Assembly (NCBI GenBank): GCA_002697505.1
Contig: NZWA01000041.1
Span: 12,988 to 76,987, forward strand
Reading direction: 5' to 3'
DNA: 64,000 nucleotides
Origin: Flavobacteriales bacterium
Lineage (GTDB): Bacteria > Bacteroidota > Bacteroidia > Flavobacteriales > BACL11
Of the stretch, positions 44,287 through 53,666 are shown piece after piece (the stretch's first letter is position 1; every line of letters begins with the position of its first letter). Below the pieces are notes generated by a model. It worked only from the letters and a program-made list of their open reading frames with translations, was not told the origin of the DNA and made no database searches. A program made the translations under genes and the position numbers.

Positions 44287-45066
44287 ATGAAAAGGTTATA
44301 CGAGTTTACTCTTAAAAAGAAAGAGCAAGTTGAAAAGGAAGTCCCGGACGTAAATAAGGACGGCGAGGAAATTACAGCTAAGAAAACTGTAGAAGAAGAA
44401 GTTGAGAAGAAGTTCTTTTTACGCAGACCTACTCGCGCGATGTTAGACGAGGGAGAACTTTATTATGGTGTTGAGTTAGGTAAAGCTATCCGCGCTGGAA
44501 TGATAACTCGGCCGCTACTTCACAAACGTTATACTAACGATGGTGGTATAATGAATGAACTTCAGCAGAAAGCTTTTGACGAAATAACAAAAGAGCTGCG
44601 AGAGATATATGCTGAGCAGGAAGTAATCAATCAAATTGATGAAAAGAAAAGAACCAACGCTCAGAAGAAAAAGCATAAAGAGCTAGAAGACAAAGCCAAG
44701 CCATATCTTGAAACTATGAGAAGATATAACATGGCAGAAGAATCTATTTTTGAAGATACTGCAGAATCCCGCGCCAGAAACAAAGCTATCCTATGGTGGG
44801 TATTGTTCATGTCATATAATGATGACGAAACACCATTTTTTGATAAGGGAGACTTTGACGATAGAATCGAAAAATACGATGAAATCGACGAAGGCCAAGA
44901 CCCTTTTCTGACTTCTGCTGTAGCAGAGTTTACCTATAATATTAGTTTGTGGTACTTTGCGCGTCCTAATAGCACCGAACAGTTCGAAGAGTTAAAGAAA
45001 GGTGTTAACGAATTAGAAGAAGAAGAGGAGGAGCCAAAGGAAGACAAAAAGGCTAAAAAGAAGTAA
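44287..45066 (+). CDS. Tail assembly chaperone candidate
   Basis: This 259-residue acidic protein begins at the ATG at 44287 (KRLYEFTLKKKEQ); longer in-frame starts would run back into the upstream gene without a better ribosome binding site. It has a strand-rich N-terminus carrying FFLRRPTRAMLDEGELYYGVELGKAIRAG. A long helical middle and a Glu/Lys-rich tail (EEEEEEPKEDKKAKKK) follow. Proteins with an N-terminal FxLRrPtr..re-type segment and this position occur in many marine phages and are usually assigned as tail-assembly chaperones that bind the tape measure before assembly. A hairpin terminator follows 23 bases after the stop. Confidence 0.6.
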   Translation: MKRLYEFTLKKKEQVEKEVPDVNKDGEEITAKKTVEEEVEKKFFLRRPTRAMLDEGELYYGVELGKAIRAGMITRPLLHKRYTNDGGIMNELQQKAFDEITKELREIYAEQEVINQIDEKKRTNAQKKKHKELEDKAKPYLETMRRYNMAEESIFEDTAESRARNKAILWWVLFMSYNDDETPFFDKGDFDDRIEKYDEIDEGQDPFLTSAVAEFTYNISLWYFARPNSTEQFEELKKGVNELEEEEEEPKEDKKAKKK

Positions 45067-45088
45067 TTTAGTTGTGTTAAAACCAAAT

Positions 45089-45116
45089 GCCCCCCTTAAC
45101 CGGGGGGCTTTTCTTT
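45089..45116 (+). terminator. Terminator or attenuator directly before a start codon
   Basis: A perfect 7-bp stem GCCCCCC / GGGGGGC with loop TTAACC is followed by TTTTCTTT. It ends on the base before the ATG at 45117, so read-through is required to express the next gene unless transcription starts inside. The G-run also occupies the ribosome binding site position. Confidence 0.75.
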
Positions 45117-46115
45117 ATGGAAAAACAGTATCTAAAGTTAATATTTTCTGAAATTATAGAAGGGTATTCTTTAGTAAACTCTAAACTGTTTGGGGAACTA
45201 AAGATTAAACATATTAATAACTTCGATGCTGCAAAAACAGATATAAAAAATCATTACTACTTTGAGAAAGCTGTAGATCAAGGACTGCCAAAACGAGAAG
45301 AAAAGATAGAGTATTTAATTAAAGAGAAACTGTGGGATCCTGAAAAAGATAAAGAAGCTACTCGTTTAGAAGAGATGCTAAAAGGCATGAGAAAGACTAA
45401 ATCTAAACTCATACTTCAAACCCAGATAGACGCAATAAAAAAAGAAATAGAGGAAAACGAAAAAAACCTAAATCAAATCTTAGCAGAAAAAGAATCTATT
45501 ATAGGTTTTACCGCAGAAGAATACGCAAATAGAAGAATAAACGAGTATTATATGCATGTGTCTATTTTAGACAAAGATGAAAATCAGTTGTTTAAAGAAG
45601 ATGAGTTTGATGAACTAGAGGAAAACCAAGTTCAGGAGATAATGTATGTATACGGCAAAAACAATGAAAAGTTTAAAGCAGAAATTTTAAAAAAAATAGC
45701 TCTGTCAGACTTTTTTACAAATATCTTTTATCTATGCGATGACAATCTCTACAACTTCTACGGAAAGCCTGTAATAAATCTCACTTTTTACCAGATAGAA
45801 ATATATAGTTATGGTAGATATTTTAAGAGTATTATTCAGAACTCTGAGGATAAGATTCCAGACCACATAGTAGAAGATCCCGAAAAACTAATAGAGTGGG
45901 CACAGTCTAGCAAGAACGTCAAAGAAGCCCTAGAAAGAAGTTCTGTGGGCGATCAAGAGGGCGCCGCGTCTAGTATCGTAGGAGCTACGACGCAAGACCT
46001 AGCAAAAGCAGGTATCAACAAAGACGAGGATGTTATAGATATATCTAAAGCCGCGCAAGAAAAAGGCGGTAGATTGACTATGGAAGATATGATGAAATTA
46101 CACGGTGTTAAGTAA
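45117..46115 (+). CDS. Helical protein before the tape measure (second chaperone candidate)
   Basis: This 332-residue protein starts at the ATG at 45117. An in-frame ATG at 45087 is rejected because its first codons would be the terminator stem itself. The protein is mostly helical, with a coiled-coil stretch (about residues 80-140, rich in Lys, Glu, Ile) and a compact region with FFTNIFYLCDDNLYNFYGKPV. The Ala/Ser-rich C-terminus ends in GGRLTMEDMMKLHGVK. Its place directly before the tape measure and the lack of virion-type features suggest an assembly factor. No family is recognised. Confidence 0.6.
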   Translation: MEKQYLKLIFSEIIEGYSLVNSKLFGELKIKHINNFDAAKTDIKNHYYFEKAVDQGLPKREEKIEYLIKEKLWDPEKDKEATRLEEMLKGMRKTKSKLILQTQIDAIKKEIEENEKNLNQILAEKESIIGFTAEEYANRRINEYYMHVSILDKDENQLFKEDEFDELEENQVQEIMYVYGKNNEKFKAEILKKIALSDFFTNIFYLCDDNLYNFYGKPVINLTFYQIEIYSYGRYFKSIIQNSEDKIPDHIVEDPEKLIEWAQSSKNVKEALERSSVGDQEGAASSIVGATTQDLAKAGINKDEDVIDISKAAQEKGGRLTMEDMMKLHGVK

Positions 46116-46120
46116 AAAAA

Positions 46121-46130
46121 GTGTAATTTA
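46121..46130 (+). promoter_or_regulatory. GTGTAATTTA motif before tape measure
   Basis: It lies 14 bases before the GTG start at 46135 and is preceded by seven A. This is the shortest motif-to-start distance in the set. Confidence 0.5.
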
Positions 46131-46134
46131 ATAC

Positions 46135-49100
46135 GTGGCTACAGAAAAGTTACGGGCAGAATTAGAGATATTAACGGCAAAGGCTGAGAAGGATTTGGCA
46201 AGGGTTGACAGGTCCTTAGCTGGTGTCGAAAAAAGAGTTGCGTCTATAGGAGGTAAAGGGGGCAAGTCCCTTAAGCCTTTGGGCGAAGGTTTGTCGGCCG
46301 CGACTGTAAACGCCAATGAGTTTGAGAAGTCAATGGCAGCAGCGAATGCCCGTGTTATCGCGTTCGGTGCTTCTGCGGGATTAATTTTACAAGTCCAAAG
46401 AGCTTTAAAAGAAACTGTTCGTGCTACTATAGAAGTAGAAAAATCTTTAACCGATATTAACGTAGTATTAAATACTAATACTAAAGGTCTGCAAAAATTT
46501 GGAGATAGTTTATTTAAGATAGCTGGTCAGACTGGACAAGGATTTAAAACTGTAGCCGTAGCTGCAACAGAACTTGCTAGGCAAGGCTTGAGTATGGAGA
46601 AAACTCTTCTTCGTACTAAAGACGCTTTAATCTTAACAAGGCTGACTGGAATGGGAGCTGAAGAAGCTGTATCATCTCTAACTGCAGCAGTCAACTCTTT
46701 TAATAAAGCTGGTATTACCTCTGCTCAGGTAGTTAATAAAATGGCAAAGGTCGATCAGGCTTTTGCTGTTAGTTCTGACGACTTAGCTAAAGCTATTTCT
46801 CGTGTTGGTTCGTCTGCTGTTGATGCAGGAGTTAGCATGGATGAACTTCTTGCTATTACTACCGCTGTGCAGCAGAGAACTGCTCGTGGTGGCGCTGTCA
46901 TTGGTAACGCCTTCAAAACTATTTTTACTAGGATTGGCAGAACTGACGTTCAGAAAAAACTAGCTGGTATAGGAGTTGCAACGAGAGATATGCAAGGACA
47001 AATGCTCCCTGCTACAAGAGTTTTGGAAAACTTGTCAACAAAATTTCAAGAGCTAAGTAAAAGTCAGCAAAACCAAATAGCAGAAAGCGTCGCTGGTGTT
47101 TTCCAAGTTAATATTTTACGTGCGGCTTTGGGCGATCTTTCTAGTAAGTATGGCGTTTATAACAGAGCGCTAAAAGAATCTGCTAGCGCAACAAATGAAG
47201 CTTACTTAAAAAACCAGCAGTTAAATCAAACACTTGATGCTTTAGTAAATAAAACTTTAGCTAATCTTACCAAAGCAGGAGCTGCGATAGGCGGCGCGAC
47301 TTTGAAGCCTGCTATTGAGAATGTTTTAGGTTTGGTTAATAGCGCTATAGGGGCTTTTGGGGAAGGAGGAAGATTCGAAGAGTTTGGTAAAGGAATAGGA
47401 AAAGATATAATGAAGGGCATCGGTAATTTTATAGCCGGTCCCGGATTAGTTGTGGTAACTGCAGGTATAGCCAAGTTAGCTTTTAGTTTCGCAAAATTTG
47501 CTGGAGATGCTTTAAAAGGATTTGCTGACATAGGTAGACAAGCTGCAAATAGAAAAGCTTTAGAAGCACAAATAACCGCAGAACTGCAAAGACAGCCAAA
47601 TATAATAAGACAAATAGAAAGAGGGGAGCTGTCTGCTGCTAACGCTGCTAAGGACATGCTAGCAGCGATGAAAGCTTCAAATCTAGAAGCTTCGAAACTT
47701 GCTGTAACTACTTCAAGAATATCTGCTAGTATGATGGGGATGGGTGCTCTTAGAAGACCCGGTCGAGCCCAAGGCTTTATTCCTAACTTCGCCGATCCGA
47801 ATGCAGAAAGAGCTTCCGCCGCTATGGGCGGATATAAAGCTGGAGCTATTAAAACTATGAACATCCCGGGGCAAGGCTCCGTTATGTATAATAGCGCAGA
47901 AACTGTTAAGAGATTCCCGGGTATGCAGCAGCCTGCTATTATGCCACCGCAAGGAAGCCGCGCTGGTTCTAATTATCAAAAAGCTTTCGGCGCTGCACAC
48001 GGCTTTGATCCTTACGCCGCTGGTGGATTTGTCCCTAACTTCAACAAGATGAGCGTAAAGCAACTTTTTGGATTAGATAGAAACGCTAAAATTAGAGATA
48101 TAAATGTAAACGAACAAAGGTCAAAGCAACTAGAAGATGCTGCGGCAGCAGGAAAATTAAGGTTCGATGATTATAGCGATAATCCAGCGATAGCAGCTGC
48201 TGTAACAAGAGGTAAATTAAGAGCTCAAGGCGCTAAAACAGAGCAAGTAGGTAAGAACTATACTCACAACGCAAGTTACCTAGGACTTTTAGGATTAGAA
48301 GGATCGCATCTGGGCACGAGCACAACATCTCTTGGTAAAATAGCTAGATTTGCTGATGCAGGGCTAGATCCTAGATTATTAAATAGAAAAGTTACCTTTA
48401 CCAACATGCAAGCTAACTCTATAGATGAGATAACTAAAGGTAGCACTCAGGTAAATAAATCTAAATTTTCTGATCTCATTTCGGAAAAAATGACAACCCC
48501 GGTGTCTCAAATAGCGAATGAGATCTTTAAAAAAGGTTTAGGAGACGATCATAAAGTCGCAGTAGCTGATTTACAAAAACAATTTAAAGGAAATCACCAA
48601 TTACTGCCTCCGGGCGCAGAAGGAAGTATATTTGAAGCGGCCGTTAACTTAGGGTTATTAACAACTAAAAAAAGTCCGAAGGCAAGATTAGATGCCTTTG
48701 ACCAAAGCACTAAAGGAGCCCAAAAACCTTTTGACTTTGAAGAGTCAGGAAGAGCTAAACCTCCTTTTAGAGATATCTTTCACTTTGAGGATAACCTTCT
48801 CTACGCAGACGCTAAAAGAACTATAGATAATAAGAGCATGGGCACGCTAATTAAAAAGGCCTACAATCAAGGCGTACCCGGGCTGCCCGGATTAGAGCTA
48901 CTCGAAGGGGGAGCAACTGTCGCAAAGGGCGCGAAAAAAGTTAAAGCTTTCGGCCATGTGCCAAACTTCTCTCCGTTAGGAGACGCCATCACAAGAGAAA
49001 GAGCGGCCGGTGTTCCTAGGTCTGCTATTAGAGTTGGCGCAAGCGCTTCATTGAAAAGTGCGGGTAATCCCGCCGGACTGGGAGTATACAATACTATAGA

Positions 49101-52100
49101 CGAACCAGCAGGTTTACACCAAGGAATTAGCAGGTCTAGAAGAATGGGCGTAAATCCAAAAGCTCATGGAGTGCCTAATTTTGCTAAGCCCTTTATAGAC
49201 ATGCCAGCGGGTTATGTGATGCCGGGAGCTTCTCCAGTCGCAGAATCTAGGACTCGAATAGAAGGCAGAGAAGGTCCTAAAAAAATAAATGAGGGTGGGA
49301 CAAAGATAAAAAAAGCTGCTGACACGATGAAAGCAGCTACGGATAAGCTAACGGGCGCTGGAGGATTGATGGCTCTATCTAGTATAGGCTATATGGCAGC
49401 CCCTGCCTTACAGCGAGCTACTGGCATGGATCCGCGCATAATGGACACTGGAATGATGGCGTTAGGAGGTCTAGGCGCAGCTCAAATGTTCTTGGGTTCA
49501 GACGCTGAAGGAGATAGTAAGAGAAGAGGAGCTAGAGAGTCTTTCTCTAGGTCAAGACGTGCCGCTCAGCTTAGAGCTACAAGAGCTGGGGCTACTGCTG
49601 GGAGAGGAGCAGGCGTCATGAGAGGGCTTAAGGCTGCTGGCGCCAGCATACTAGGCCTGCCTAAAGGAAAGGTCACTCCCGGAGGAGCTTTGAAAGGTTT
49701 AGCAAGGAGAGCGGCCTTGCCTGTAACCGCTTACGCCGCAACAGCGGCATATTTCAAAGGGGCAAATGAAAGTGAAGAAGAGAGAAACTTTAGATTAGCC
49801 CAAGAAGCTTTAACGAAAGCTCAAGAGTCGGACTCTAGGCCTATTCTAGAACAATTAGGAGCAGGAGTAAGCCAGTTTTCTGGAGGGTTCCGAACTAGTT
49901 CTTCGAAAGTAAGGCAACAGCAGTTTGGTGATATTAGGAACATGGTTTATGGCAAAGGCGGGCTAATGGAAGGAGCGGACACGGAAACTTCTAATATCGT
50001 GGGAGAAGCTTTTTCTGAATTCACTAATTCCTTTACTAGAGGAGCGCTAGCTGTAGAGTCCGCAGGGGAAAAATTTAATAAAGCTATAGCTGACGTTGCC
50101 GATAACCTTAGCGATAGGATGCGCGAGTTAGAGAATAGACAACTAATAACCGGTATACAGAAAGACTTCGCAGATCCTAAATTAGAGAGTAAGCCTATAC
50201 CCGGGTTTACGCAGGTGCTAAAGCGCGGAAAATTCGTTGACGCAGGTCCAGACGGAGCTCCAGAAGGAGCTAGGACAAGAGAGTTTTTCTTCGAAGGAGC
50301 TGCTAACGTAAAAAGAAGAGGTAAGGATTTAGCAGAGCGGATTATGGGCATGGCCGCTTCCCCTGATGAAATATTTAGGAATATATTAGCAGCAGAACAA
50401 CAACATGGCGGTACATTAGAGCAAAATTTACAAAGAATAGATTTATTTGATGACCCAACTTATAAAAAAGTCGACCGAGGCGTTTTTGGCGGGCTTTTTG
50501 GCGCTGATCATAAAGCGGGCAGGGCGAATGATCCTAATCTAAAAGCAGGCAGATTTGGTTTGGCTATGCTAGGCATTAGCCCCAAAATACAGGATCAGTT
50601 AAATGTTATAGATCCAGAAACTTTAAAAGCAGCAGAAGACGAGCTTCTTAAAATGTTCCAGAAGGGCGGTAGATTTGGACCCGGAGCTAACAGAGCTTTT
50701 AGGGCTGGCGGAGACCTCAAGGGGGTTAGTGTAGCTGGAGTAGATACATTTATGGAAAGAAGTGACGCGATGAGTGCTTCTACAGCAATCCAAATAGAAA
50801 AGCGTCGCACTGCTATGCTTATAAGCGATTTAAAAATTAGCCAAAAAACTAATTTATTAAGGAGGCAACATCAGGACGCTTTAATTGCTAGCACTAGGGG
50901 TATTTATGCAGAGTCTGACATAAAACTTAGAGAAGCTAAATTACAGAATAAGATAGCACATGATATAGAAGCAGAAGATATAAAATCTAGAATAGAAATA
51001 GCTAAGCAGCAACAAAGAGAATCTGCCGCAGGCATAGTGGCGGATGCAATAAGAAAAAGCCCATCTCAGGCTTCAGATTTACGTGGAGCTCGTTTTGATA
51101 TAGGAGGCATGGACATATTAGCAGCTCGGGATGATTTAATTGATACCCAAAGAAAGTTAGATAATCCTTTTGAATTATCGCCAGAACAGAAAAACTTGTT
51201 AGAGGTAAGGAAAAAACTTTTAGCGCTTAGGATAAAAACTTTAGGCGTTTTAGAGACTGAAAACGCCCTAACTATAGAAAATGCGCAAAAGCTTACGGCT
51301 GCCAATCAGAACGCTGATAAACAAAACGAAATAGATCGACAAATAATAGAAAATAAATATAAATACAATAGAGTTCTCGATATGGAGATAAAGCAAAAAG
51401 AGTTGCAGCTTCAGGTCGACAAAAATAGATTTCTTAGAACTGATTTGTTAACAGGCAGGATAACTGGACAGCAGTTTGCTTCAGGAAGAGCTAGGGAGCG
51501 CTCCATGCGCAGAGATGCAGAGGGTATGGCTGGGCAGCCTATGGTTGGTTTTGGGACAATAATGCAAGAAAGGTTTGCGTACGGCCCAAGAAATGCAGCC
51601 GAAGATTTCGAGCAAGGTATGGCTGACGTTGCTGACACAATCAAAGGCGGCATGAAAGACTCTATCAAGGGCCTTATCTCTGGCGCAGAAGATTTCAAGT
51701 CTGCCTTAAGAAACGTGATGGACAAACTTCTGGATAAAACTTTAGACACGGGACTTGAGGTAGTGGTAGGTAATTTGTTCGGCAAGCTTGGTAATTTTGC
51801 TGGCCGCGCTGGCGGTGGCGGGTTTGGGTTTGGTGGATTTCTTAACCAAGGTGGTATTGTCAGGGGTGGTTCTGGGGTCAAAGACGACGTCATGACGTTT
51901 ATGCAGGGCGGAGAGTATGTTATTAAGAAAAGTGCCGCTCAGAAAATAGGTTATGGCACGCTTAATGCAATAAATAGTTACTCATCTGGCGGCAAAGCTA
52001 GAGTATCTTTAGCAAAAGATTTCATGTATACTGGCGATGACCCTACAAGGCCAACGGGAGGAGGGTTCAAAGTAAGCAGAGGGCTATCTACAAGAGCTTT

Positions 52101-52812
52101 ATTTAGAGATGACGACCCGCAAACAGGTAGAGTTTTCGGAAGACAGCAAAAACTAGCAAGCTATCTTGAGTATAGAAGAGCAGAGCAGGCGAGAAGAGAT
52201 GCTGCTGTGCAAAGAGTTAAAGACCAAAAGAGCGCAAGGCTTAGAAAGGCCTACATAGGGGCCGCTATCAACATTGGGGCCGGAGCTATCATGCAGAGGA
52301 TGCAAACTAATGCTATTATAGACAAGGGCGTCTCTGACGCTACTACCGGTGCGGTTCCCATAGGTAGTCCTGCTGGGATTGGTGTTAACTTTAACAATAT
52401 GTCTGCTCGAGGCGGTTCTCCTGCGCTTGTTCAAGGCGGCGAATATATTATGAGCCCACGAACCACTGCTAAATACGGCACAGGGTTCATGGCAGAACTA
52501 AATCGCGGTAGGATGCCCGGATTTAATATGGGCGGTCTAGTTGGCGGTGGCGGAGGCGCGGGAGGCGGTATAACCACAAATAACGTCAACCTTGCAATCA
52601 ATGTTGATAAATCTGGTCAAACGTCTGTGCAGACAGAACAAACATCTGGCGGCGGCAAAGATAAAGAGAGAGAAGACAAGTCTGAAATCGAAAGACAGAA
52701 AAAGATGGGCGAAGCTATCAGAGGTGTTGTTCTGAAAGAAATCGAAAGACAACAAAGACCGGGTGGGCTGTTAAGAGATAATGCCAGTTACTCTGGCGGA
52801 AGAAGAATCTAA
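46135..52812 (+). CDS. Tape measure protein with embedded nuclease-like domain
   Basis: This 2,225-residue protein (GTG start) sets tail length; at about 1.5 angstroms per residue it would specify a tail near 330 nm. Residues about 63-275 match the phage tail tape measure core (FEKSMAAANARVIAFG, TGMGAEEAVSSLTAAVNSF, AKAISRVGSSAVDAGVSMDEL). Four PNF motifs follow (GFIPNF at about 546, GGFVPNF at 630, GHVPNF at 940, HGVPNF at 1011). Between the second and third lies a globular region with E834, D867 and D892-A-K894 in PD-(D/E)XK order. The C-terminal half has long helices, hydrophobic stretches that could insert in membrane, and GGIV...VMTFMQGGEYVI repeats. Its stop overlaps that of the convergent gene. 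Confidence 0.88.
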   Translation: MATEKLRAELEILTAKAEKDLARVDRSLAGVEKRVASIGGKGGKSLKPLGEGLSAATVNANEFEKSMAAANARVIAFGASAGLILQVQRALKETVRATIEVEKSLTDINVVLNTNTKGLQKFGDSLFKIAGQTGQGFKTVAVAATELARQGLSMEKTLLRTKDALILTRLTGMGAEEAVSSLTAAVNSFNKAGITSAQVVNKMAKVDQAFAVSSDDLAKAISRVGSSAVDAGVSMDELLAITTAVQQRTARGGAVIGNAFKTIFTRIGRTDVQKKLAGIGVATRDMQGQMLPATRVLENLSTKFQELSKSQQNQIAESVAGVFQVNILRAALGDLSSKYGVYNRALKESASATNEAYLKNQQLNQTLDALVNKTLANLTKAGAAIGGATLKPAIENVLGLVNSAIGAFGEGGRFEEFGKGIGKDIMKGIGNFIAGPGLVVVTAGIAKLAFSFAKFAGDALKGFADIGRQAANRKALEAQITAELQRQPNIIRQIERGELSAANAAKDMLAAMKASNLEASKLAVTTSRISASMMGMGALRRPGRAQGFIPNFADPNAERASAAMGGYKAGAIKTMNIPGQGSVMYNSAETVKRFPGMQQPAIMPPQGSRAGSNYQKAFGAAHGFDPYAAGGFVPNFNKMSVKQLFGLDRNAKIRDINVNEQRSKQLEDAAAAGKLRFDDYSDNPAIAAAVTRGKLRAQGAKTEQVGKNYTHNASYLGLLGLEGSHLGTSTTSLGKIARFADAGLDPRLLNRKVTFTNMQANSIDEITKGSTQVNKSKFSDLISEKMTTPVSQIANEIFKKGLGDDHKVAVADLQKQFKGNHQLLPPGAEGSIFEAAVNLGLLTTKKSPKARLDAFDQSTKGAQKPFDFEESGRAKPPFRDIFHFEDNLLYADAKRTIDNKSMGTLIKKAYNQGVPGLPGLELLEGGATVAKGAKKVKAFGHVPNFSPLGDAITRERAAGVPRSAIRVGASASLKSAGNPAGLGVYNTIDEPAGLHQGISRSRRMGVNPKAHGVPNFAKPFIDMPAGYVMPGASPVAESRTRIEGREGPKKINEGGTKIKKAADTMKAATDKLTGAGGLMALSSIGYMAAPALQRATGMDPRIMDTGMMALGGLGAAQMFLGSDAEGDSKRRGARESFSRSRRAAQLRATRAGATAGRGAGVMRGLKAAGASILGLPKGKVTPGGALKGLARRAALPVTAYAATAAYFKGANESEEERNFRLAQEALTKAQESDSRPILEQLGAGVSQFSGGFRTSSSKVRQQQFGDIRNMVYGKGGLMEGADTETSNIVGEAFSEFTNSFTRGALAVESAGEKFNKAIADVADNLSDRMRELENRQLITGIQKDFADPKLESKPIPGFTQVLKRGKFVDAGPDGAPEGARTREFFFEGAANVKRRGKDLAERIMGMAASPDEIFRNILAAEQQHGGTLEQNLQRIDLFDDPTYKKVDRGVFGGLFGADHKAGRANDPNLKAGRFGLAMLGISPKIQDQLNVIDPETLKAAEDELLKMFQKGGRFGPGANRAFRAGGDLKGVSVAGVDTFMERSDAMSASTAIQIEKRRTAMLISDLKISQKTNLLRRQHQDALIASTRGIYAESDIKLREAKLQNKIAHDIEAEDIKSRIEIAKQQQRESAAGIVADAIRKSPSQASDLRGARFDIGGMDILAARDDLIDTQRKLDNPFELSPEQKNLLEVRKKLLALRIKTLGVLETENALTIENAQKLTAANQNADKQNEIDRQIIENKYKYNRVLDMEIKQKELQLQVDKNRFLRTDLLTGRITGQQFASGRARERSMRRDAEGMAGQPMVGFGTIMQERFAYGPRNAAEDFEQGMADVADTIKGGMKDSIKGLISGAEDFKSALRNVMDKLLDKTLDTGLEVVVGNLFGKLGNFAGRAGGGGFGFGGFLNQGGIVRGGSGVKDDVMTFMQGGEYVIKKSAAQKIGYGTLNAINSYSSGGKARVSLAKDFMYTGDDPTRPTGGGFKVSRGLSTRALFRDDDPQTGRVFGRQQKLASYLEYRRAEQARRDAAVQRVKDQKSARLRKAYIGAAINIGAGAIMQRMQTNAIIDKGVSDATTGAVPIGSPAGIGVNFNNMSARGGSPALVQGGEYIMSPRTTAKYGTGFMAELNRGRMPGFNMGGLVGGGGGAGGGITTNNVNLAINVDKSGQTSVQTEQTSGGGKDKEREDKSEIERQKKMGEAIRGVVLKEIERQQRPGGLLRDNASYSGGRRI

Positions 52813-52824
52813 AGTTTAGATTCT
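52804..52824. repeat. Perfect palindrome at convergent stop codons
   Basis: Arms AGAATCTAAA and TTTAGATTCT flank one central G, 10 bp each. Both opposed stop codons (TAA at 52810-52812 plus strand, TAG at 52809-52811 minus strand) lie in the left arm. A T-rich stretch follows on the plus strand about a dozen bases on. Confidence 0.85.
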
Positions 52825-53654
52825 AACTCAATAATTCTTTTTTCTAACTCCATGAATTTATCTTCTATAATCATGGCGCCTTCATTATACATTTTGAAGG
52901 CGTTTATTGTCCCTCTTTCTACAATAGGTATTTTCATCTTAGGTGTCTGGTCAATTTTCTGAGCGATACAAATAATCTGACCATCGAAGTCTTTTAAGTT
53001 TTCTTTATCTAAGGTTATTGTGGACCGATAAATTTTTATTTGGCCTTCGGGAATAAACTCAGGAATAGGGTATTCAAAAGATATATAATTAGCACCTTTC
53101 GCAAACGCCGAACTTCTTACATTCTTTTCTATTACTTTAATTTTCTTAGTGTCGGTGAACTCTACGACTATTTTTAAATCCTTGCCGCCAGCTCCCTCTG
53201 GAGATATCTCCCTGTGACCAGATACAAAGAAGTTTTCTACATTGTCTAAAGATACTGAGGTTACTTTACCATCTTCTACTTTTCTAATATTTACATTACA
53301 TTTGCCGCCGTATTCTTCGTGAACAATAACCTGCCCCTCTTCATAGCCACTCCCTCCGTCTGCTATCATTGCGTGCTTCTCTATAGCATACTCTTTTATG
53401 TACATCTCAACAAAGTCTCTGGAGAAAAATTGAGCTTTGTCTAAGTCGGTAATAACAATATACTTTTTGTCATCTTGGGTTATCTGGGAAAAGTTAAACC
53501 AAATTTCTTCTTTTTTAATTTCTCTGATTGAGTAGTATTCATCTTCTATTCTTACAGAAAAGCTTTCATTTATAGTCAGAAAATTTTTATCTGACTGACA
53601 TAATAATTTATTAGATCCCTTGTCTATACTTGCAGAAAAATTAACTAACTTCAT
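52809..53654 (-). CDS. Tail-tip associated protein, unknown function
   Basis: This 281-residue protein is the last gene of the minus-strand tail-tip block. The body is predicted beta: VNFSASIDKGSNKLLCQSDKNF, SFSVRIEDEYYSIREIKKEEIWFNF, then a GYEEGQVIVHEEYGG loop. The C-terminus is a helix (MIIEDKFMELEKRIIELESKL) that looks like a trimerising coiled coil. It follows the 684-residue gene by 12 bases. It may be a tail-tip or side-fibre subunit. No family is recognised. Confidence 0.6.
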   Translation of the reverse strand: MKLVNFSASIDKGSNKLLCQSDKNFLTINESFSVRIEDEYYSIREIKKEEIWFNFSQITQDDKKYIVITDLDKAQFFSRDFVEMYIKEYAIEKHAMIADGGSGYEEGQVIVHEEYGGKCNVNIRKVEDGKVTSVSLDNVENFFVSGHREISPEGAGGKDLKIVVEFTDTKKIKVIEKNVRSSAFAKGANYISFEYPIPEFIPEGQIKIYRSTITLDKENLKDFDGQIICIAQKIDQTPKMKIPIVERGTINAFKMYNEGAMIIEDKFMELEKRIIELESKL

Positions 53655-53666
53655 ACATTTATCTTA

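Noticed and set aside
45087..45116. Earlier start for the protein at 45117
   Set aside because: The extra ten codons are the stem and tail of a terminator hairpin, and no ribosome binding site precedes that ATG.
47226..47864. Antisense frame of 212 residues within the tape measure
   Set aside because: Low-complexity mirror of Ala/Lys-rich helices, overlapped by a strongly supported gene.
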